From: Lantana camara
Taxonomy: Eukaryota; Streptophyta; Magnoliopsida; Lamiales; Verbenaceae
NCBI GenBank assembly: GCA_037501455.1
Contig: CM074862.1
Location: forward strand, 63,581,501-63,645,500
Direction: 5' to 3'
DNA: 64,000 bases
In this document: piece by piece, positions 57,222-64,000 of the stretch
How the letters are laid out: every line of letters begins with the position of its first letter
Numbering within the stretch: the stretch's first letter is position 1
The notes under the pieces: generated by a model
Told to the model about the DNA's origin: nothing
The model's input: the letters and a program-made list of their open reading frames with translations, nothing else
The model's database searches: none
Position numbers and translations under genes: made by a program

Positions 57222-60200
57222 TGTAACAGCCCGAAACAGGGGCAAGTTGAAAATTACGAAAATACCCCTACAGCTCAAAAATATTCCTACATTTCCCGAA
57301 ACACTTTCACTACCCAATATTTTAACCAAAAGAATCCTCACATTATTTCGAGGATCGTGATACTCTCCGTAAACCATAATTCCCATCCTAGCTCCCGTAG
57401 TATCAAAAACCGGCAAAAACCCTAGCTTATGATTCGATTATCAATAAATCCCTACTCATCTACTTTTTGATATTCAAAATTATAACCAAAACGATCCTTA
57501 AATTATTTTATGAATTTTCATGCATTTACTAAAAACTCGATTTCACCATAGCATATTTTATAAATATTTTCCTTTCCAAAAATCATCATTTTATTTTGAA
57601 CAAATTAGCTTTTATTCAATAGTGGAAATTATACTTGAAACGATCCTTGAATTTTCCTCTACATTATAATGATTTTTCCCATCTTTAAACTCTATCATAG
57701 CTTCGTTTATATAATTTTCCTATGATTTTCATCATCTTTCATATTCATAATTTATAAACGAAAATCTAAATATTTCACATTTATAATCAAAACAAAGCTC
57801 ATTTTTCACTCATTCTTTCATTAATTCACTACTTCAATCTTTTACCTCTCGACTCTTGAATAAATTTTATATTATTTTACATTTATTTTTAATCAAAATG
57901 ACATCATCCATGACCACATGGTCTTCTAGAAGGATTAAACAAATGAATGTAATTTCTCCACATTACTTAGTTAATTACCTAGCATTTGTTTAACATGTAA
58001 TTTAACCACATCTCCAAATTTATTACCAAGCATTTGTTGAAATCATAAGCAACCACATCTCCCATAAACTTTCATTTATTGCTTAGAGACCCCTCATGAC
58101 TACCTATAAATACCCCCCTTAAGCCTCATTTATACCTCACAAATCAACACACAAAATCACTCTCTTCTCTCCATTTCTCACGCCATTCCCTCTCCCTCTC
58201 TCTAAGGTATGTTTTTCTTTTATTATTTCATGCTTTATATAATGTTCTTAGTATAAAAATAATAGTAGCATGCCTAGGATTAATTAAATTATACTTTAGG
58301 AATTTATTTTATGAAATATATGCTATTTATGCTAGTTTAGGAAAAATGTGATAACATATATGCATTTTATTTAATTAAATGCATGAGTTATGATATGATA
58401 TGATATGAATATATGTTTAAATAATTATGATCTTGTTTGATTAAATTCATGTCAAGAATAATTTATTTAGAATTATTTTTCATAGAGAATTAATATATTT
58501 TGCTATATTATGCTTCAAATTCTATGCTATAAATATGAATATGATCAAGTGTGTTACATACCTTCTTTGAATATTCAAATAGGCTCAAGAACATGTTCAT
58601 GTTGTTCTTGATCAATTTTAAGTGCACGTGTGATAGTGTGTGAGAGTGTGTGTTCGATTTTATGTTATAAAGTGATTAATTCATAAGAAATTGAATAGTA
58701 AATGTTTTCAATAGTAACTTTGACTTTTGGTCAACATTTATCATGATAATTTCGAAAATATTATTAAAATAATTATAAAATTAGTTTTGGAATTTTTAAA
58801 TAAAGATTTTATCCGAATTTTCCAAAAAATCGGTAAATTATGAATTATTTTCAAAATATAACCTATATTGTCAAATTAAATTCTAAATTCCATTGCTAAT
58901 GTTATAATTAAGATTATAATGTGATTAATAAATATTTAAGTGGTTTAAGAATTCATGAAACCTGATTAATTACTTAATTTCCCTCAAACGGTTAAGATTA
59001 GAGTTTATCGGGAATTCTCTAACATGATATAGTTTATGTGTTTACTTGATGTAATCCTTTTATGCATGAACATTATGTGTTTTATGTGCTTATTTGATTA
59101 ATATAAGGAACCTAGTTCTAAGTCTATAGAAGTTAATACTTTCAGGCGCACTGGAATCAACATTACAATATCTGACTACCGGTAGGTGAGGGTTAAAATG
59201 TTTTCAACTGGAATCATGCCTATACATACGTATCTATATAAAAACTATTTTCAAGCCTACCCATCATATTGATTTACTGCCATATATATATATTACTTTA
59301 CTACACTATCCCTTTTAAGGGAAAAATACTTTCTTGCCGGAATCAACGTTTTTCTAGAATATTATATATTTCAAGTCCATTTTATCAAAACATTGATTCC
59401 GGGTTAAGCAAGCAAAATATTGTTCTCGATTCCTGTTATGGGCCCCGACTGTAACCGTAGCGAGCAATTACCCGGAAGGTATCGGGCCGAGGGTATTGTT
59501 GGTGCTGCGGACTGCCACCACCTCTTGGTAGTGGTTTAACTGGAGGTTAGTTACTCCACGCCAAGGGATGAGGGAGAGATAGCTGCCTCCCGAATCTAGT
59601 TCGTGGTCTCTAGGGTTTGATCCCCTATTGACATCAAGGAGTAGTGGAGTTAATATTCTTGGTTTTATTGAAGTATCGGAGCCTGATCAGCTCGATACTA
59701 TTTTACCAACTATTCAAGGAGTTATGGGTGGAAAGGCCTAGCTTGCGGGCAATAATGTTCTTGTTACAAATGGTTCATATTTCTACAAATATTCCAAACT
59801 ACCCCTATCCCTGTTTTACAATTATTATGAACCGTTTCCTATTTGCTATATCCTATTGCTATTAGTTCAGATCAAGATCTTCTTGATCATATACATATAT
59901 ATATATACACATATACATATAAGTTATTATACCCCCCTTCACTTAGTCACTTTGACTAACCCTCTCGCCTATTTTAAAATGCATGATTTCAGGAATCAAT
60001 GAATGACAACTAGAGGTATCTTGAAGCACTACAACCGTAGGTTGGATCCGATCCTAAGAGTACATTGTCTTGAGCCTACTCTCTGCAGAAACAAACCATC
60101 TCATACTTTGTCCTTGCACGTCAACCTGTTGTACTCTTTTGTGAACTACTTTGCTCAATAATGATAATCCTTGCTCATTGTAAGTTATCCTCCCCGTTCA

Positions 60201-60356
60201 TTGGTAAAGTTGAATCTCTTTATCTTCCGCTGCACTGTGTCACATACTCCATTCATATTATCCTGACCGTTCGCCGTAGTATTTCCTGGGTGTTGGGTCT
60301 AACCTCCACTCAGGGAGTATTGCGGTGCGGGGTTGTAGTGCTGGGGAGGCGCTACA
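57222..60356 (+). repeat. Element E 5' LTR
   Basis: TGTAACAGCCCG to GGGAGGCGCTACA, 3135 bp, preceded by CGCCC as candidate target duplication. By eye it differs from the 3' LTR at roughly 16 bases plus two length changes over the 2.86 kb that can be compared, so the insertion is young. TATAAATA at 58105-58112 is followed by a pyrimidine-rich leader and donor CTAAG/GTATGT (boundary 58206). Exon-like block 59146-59181, hairpin TTAGTC/GACTAA (59943-59959), acceptor ATTTCAG ending at 59992. Confidence 0.93.
58105..58112 (+). promoter_or_regulatory. Element E TATA box
   Basis: TATAAATA followed by a C-rich then CT-rich leader; transcription would start near 58140. The donor-like site lies ~95 bp downstream, giving a short first exon. 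The same sequence recurs in the 3' LTR at 62027-62034. Confidence 0.7.
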
Positions 60357-60363
60357 ATTAAAG

Positions 60364-60376
60364 TGGTATCAGAGCC
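60364..60376 (+). promoter_or_regulatory. Element E primer binding site
   Basis: TGGTATCAGAGCC, an exact match to the plant initiator-Met-tRNA primer site, 7 bp after the LTR. Confidence 0.93.
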
Positions 60377-61107
60377 CCAGGTTGCGGAAATCTGGGGTTC
60401 ATCATTCATAGAGTCTCATATGTACTCTCGTGTCTTTAGTGCTTAAATTGTGATCAATCACTGTTGGGGCGGCCGACCAGCATGTGATTTGTTACAATTG
60501 TAGTACTAAACCCTTCCTCGATCAAGTCAAGTATACAGTCTTAATCCACACCAAAATCTCGAGTTCTATCAAATCCTTCAATTATCAAATTCTTGATAGA
60601 TTCGGTTACAAGATCTACATCTCCTTCATCATACTAGTGTTCCTCACTCATGGAAGCACTTCACTTATACTTTCTAATTCGTTCAAATCTTAAGTTATTA
60701 GAATTGCTTCAAGATACCAGTAGGACCGAAAACTAACTTATTAATTTTCTGTGCCTTTATATGTATTTTATCTCCGCTAAAGATGATGTGTCTGTTAATT
60801 GCTATTACTTGGAAATTTTAATTTTGTGACCATCTGCACATCATTCTCAACTACCATGCATTATATTATCTCTATAAGGGTGGTTGCAGTTTAAAATTGT
60901 CATCCCCAAAGTTGTTAAAGGTATGCATTATAAACACGCCAGTTACTAATCCTGGCGCCATGCATTCATTGCATCATTTATGTGCGCATTCAAATTTCTT
61001 ACTTGAACAATTGCCTTATGTGTTTAAAAGTAAGTTCTCTTTTGGAAACCTGCTTATCATGGATAGCGGATACAAACATTACTTTAAGTTATTATGAAAC
61101 ATGAGGA

Positions 61108-61143
61108 GAATCTGAGGACAGATTCTTTTTAGGGGGGAAGGAT
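61108..61143 (+). promoter_or_regulatory. Element E hairpin and polypurine tract
   Basis: GAATCTG, AGGA, CAGATTC (61108-61125) is a perfect 7-bp stem. Relative to B and D1 (GAATCCG/CGGATTC) both arms changed so that pairing is kept. TTTTTAGGGGGGAAGGAT leads to the LTR. No protein is encoded next to it, so the arms are not kept by coding constraint in E. Confidence 0.9.
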
Positions 61144-63201
61144 TGTAACAGCCCGAAACAGGGGCAAGTTGAAAATTACGAAAATACCCCTACAGCTCAA
61201 AAATATTCCTACATTTCCCGAAACACTTTCACTACCCAATATTTTAACCAAAAGAATCCTCACATTATTTCGAGGATCGTGATACTCTCCGTAAACCATA
61301 ATTCCCATCCTAGCTCCCGTAGTATCAAAAACCGGCAAAAACCCTAGCTTATGATTCGATTATCAATAAATCCCTACTCATCTACTTTTTGATATTCAAA
61401 ATTATAACCAAAACGATCCTTAAATTATTTTATGAATTTTCATGCATTTACTAAAAACTCGATTTCACCATAGCATATTTTATAAATATTTTCCTTTCCA
61501 AAAATCATCATTTTATTTTGAACAAATTAGCTTTTATTCAATAGTGGAAATTATACTTGAAACGATCCTTGAATTTTCCTCTACATTATAATGATTTTTC
61601 CCATCTTTAAACTCTATCATAGCTTCGTTTATATAATTTTCCTATGATTTTCATCATCTTTCATATTCATAATTTATAAACGAAAATCTAAATATTTCAC
61701 ATTTATAATCAAAACAAAGCTCATTTTTCACTCATTCTTTCATTAATTCACTACTTCAATCTTTTACCTCTCGACTCTTGAATAAATTTTATATTATTTT
61801 ACATTTATTTTTAATCAAAATGACATCATCCATGACCACATGGTCTTCTAGAAGGATTAAACAAATGAATGTAATTTCTCCACATTACTTAGTTAATTAC
61901 CTAGCATTTGTTTAACATGTAATTTAACCACATCTCCAAATTTATTACCAAGCATTTGTTGAAATCATAAGCAACCACATCTCCCATAAACTTTCATTTA
62001 TTGCTTAGAGACCCCTCATGACTACCTATAAATACCCCCCTTAAGCCTCATTTATACCTCACAAATCAACACACAAAATCACTCTCTTCTCTCCATTTCT
62101 CACGCCATTCCCTCTCCCTCTCTCTAAGGTATGTTTTTCTTTTATTATTTCATGCTTTATATAATGTTCTTAGTATAAAAATAATAGTAGCATGCCTAGG
62201 ATTAATTAAATTATACTTTAGGAATTTATTTTATGAAATATATGCTATTTATGCTAGTTTAGGAAAAATGTGATAACATATATGCATTTTATTTAATTAA
62301 ATGCATGAGTTATGATATGATATGATATGAATATATGTTTAAATAATTATGATCTTGTTTGATTAAATTCATGTCAAGAATAATTTATTTAGAATTATTT
62401 TTCATAGAGAATTAATATATTTTGCTATATTATGCTTCAAATTCTATGTTATAAATCTGAATATGATCAAGTGTGTTACATACCTTCTTTGAATATTCAA
62501 ATAGGCTCAAGAACATGTTCATGTTGTTCTTGATCAATTTTAAGTGCACGTGTGATAGTGTGTGAGAGTGTGTGTTCGATTTTATGTTATAAAGTGATTA
62601 ATTCATAAGAAATTGAATAGTAAATGTTTTCAATAGTAACTTTGACTTTTGGTCAACATTTATCATGATAATTTCGAAAATATTATTAAAATAATTATAA
62701 AATTAGTTTTGGAATTTTTAAATAAAGATTTTATCCGAATTTTCCAAAAAATCGGTAAATTATGAATTATTTTCAAAATATAACCTATATTGTCAAATTA
62801 AATTCTAAATTCCATTGCTAATGTTATAATTAAGATTATAATGTGATTAATAAATATTTAAGTGGTTTAAGAATTCATGAAACCTGATTAATTACTTAAT
62901 TTCCCTCAAACGGTTAAGATTAGAGTTTATCGGGAATTCTCTAACATGATATAGTTTATGTGTTTACTTGATGTAATCCTTTTATGCATGAACATTATGT
63001 GTTTTATGTGCTTATTTGATTAATATAAGGAACCTAGTTCTAAGTCTATAGTAGTTAATACTTTCAGGCGCACTGGAATCCACATTACAATGTCTGACTA
63101 CCGGTATAGGTGAGGGTTAAAATGTTTTCAACTGGAATCATGCCTATACATACGTATCTATATAAAAACTATTTTCAAGCCTACCCATCATATTGATTTA
63201 C

Positions 63202-63257
<56 letters not shown>

Positions 63258-64000
63258 CTTTACTACACTATCCCTTTTAAGGGAAAAATACTTTCTTGCC
63301 GGAATCAACGTTTTTCTAGAACATTATATATTTCAAGTCCATTTTATCAAAACATTGATTCCGGGTTATGCAAGCAAAATATTGTTCTCGATTCCTGTTA
63401 TGGGCCCCGGCTGTAACCGTAGCGAGCAATTACCCGGAAGGTATCGGGTCGAGGGTATTGTTGGTGCTGCGGACTGCCACCACCTCTTGGTAGTGGTTTA
63501 ACTGGAGGTTAGTTACTCCACGCCAAGGGATGAGGGAGAGATAGCTGCCTCCCGAATCTAGTTCGTGGTCTCTAGGGTTTGATTCCCTATTGACATCAAG
63601 GAGTAGTGGAGTTAATATTCTTGGTTTTATTGAAGTATCGGAGCCTGATCAGCTCGATACTATTTTACCAACTATTCAAGGAGTTATGGGTGGAAAGGCC
63701 TAGCTTGCGGGCAATAATGTTCTTGTTACAAACGGTTCATATTTCTACAAATATTCCAAACTACCCCTATCCCTGTTTTACAATTATTATGAACCGTTTC
63801 CTATTTGCTATATCCTATTGCTATTAGTTCAGTTCAAGATCTTCTTGATCATATACATATATATATATACACATGTACATATAAGTTATTATACACCCCT
63901 TCACTTAGTCACTTTGACTAACCCTCTCGCCTATTTTAAAATGCATGATTTCAGGAATCAATGAACGACAACTAGAGGTATCTTGAAGCACTACAACCGT
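61144..64000 (+). repeat. Element E 3' LTR (runs out of the window)
   Basis: TGTAACAGCCCG onward, 2857 bp visible. Nearly identical to 57222-60078. It has the same TATA box, donor (boundary 62128), hairpin (63905-63921) and acceptor, and an expanded (TA)n at 63206-63255. The terminus and right target duplication are outside. Confidence 0.93.
63206..63255. repeat. (TA)n microsatellite
   Basis: About 50 bp of TA where the 5' LTR has only ~12 bp (59281-59292). A length change since the insertion of E. Confidence 0.9.

Larger units (their letters stand above)
60357..61143 (+). mobile_element. Element E internal region (non-autonomous, 787 bp)
   Basis: Only 787 bp lie between the LTRs, against ~4.7-4.8 kb in A and D, with no gag, RT or integrase. 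A primer binding site is at the left end and a hairpin plus polypurine tract at the right, so the parts needed for replication in trans are kept. A relic of the protease region may remain at 60920-61060: VCIINTPVTNPGAMHSLHHL resembles the D protease order CIHNTNIQ...NPGATHSF, without an active site. E therefore looks like an internal-deletion derivative of a coding gypsy element. Confidence 0.8.

Noticed and set aside
57222..64000. A ~3 kb segmental duplication
   Set aside because: The two copies begin TGTAACAG and bracket a primer site and polypurine tract, so they are the LTRs of one element.

Overview
The window is plant nuclear DNA, most likely from a eudicot with a repeat-rich genome. 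It is AT-rich and consists almost entirely of Ty3/gypsy LTR retrotransposons nested in one another. Every polyprotein remnant is of the chromovirus type: CCHC knuckle, aspartic protease, reverse transcriptase, RNase H, integrase, C-terminal chromodomain. The 3 kb LTRs, initiator-Met-tRNA-type primer binding sites (TGGTATCAGAGC) and gag proteins starting MPPRR fit the Tekay/Del lineage best. I see no cellular gene, no RNA gene and no CRISPR array. The element letters are mine.

Layout: 1-1817, pieces of three LTRs. 1818-2524, unassigned AT-rich DNA. 2525-5203, LTR and 3' end of a minus-strand gypsy element (F). 5234 to about 30050, element B: 5' LTR, a non-canonical internal region split by full-length element A (10781-21692, flanking repeat GAGCA) and by a minus-strand solo LTR (22109-25639, TSD AAATC), then a truncated 3' LTR. 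About 30050-37169, element C: 5' LTR split by a minus-strand solo LTR (33119-36029, TSD TTTTA), then a broken gag. 37170 onward, element D inserted in C: a tandem LTR-internal-LTR-internal-LTR array whose third LTR carries a Copia-type solo LTR (53479-55486, TSD CATCC) and is cut at 57221 by element E. E (57222 past the window end) is a young, short-bodied, non-autonomous element with about 3.1 kb LTRs.

No complete reading frame survives in any gag-pol. A has mainly in-frame stop codons. D1 and D2 share many of the same lesions, so they descend from one already broken copy or were copied in trans. The longest surviving stretch is the D1 integrase (43565-44536).

The least expected signal is architecture repeated across LTR families of different sequence. 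Where the relevant part survives, an LTR has a strong 5' splice donor, a small exon-like block between a CAG acceptor and a GT donor, and a CAG acceptor preceded by a small hairpin whose stem covaries between families; in A and D another acceptor sits one base before the gag ATG. A second covarying hairpin links the pol stop codon to the polypurine tract. I propose that these elements splice their leader. This is inference from sequence and needs RNA data.
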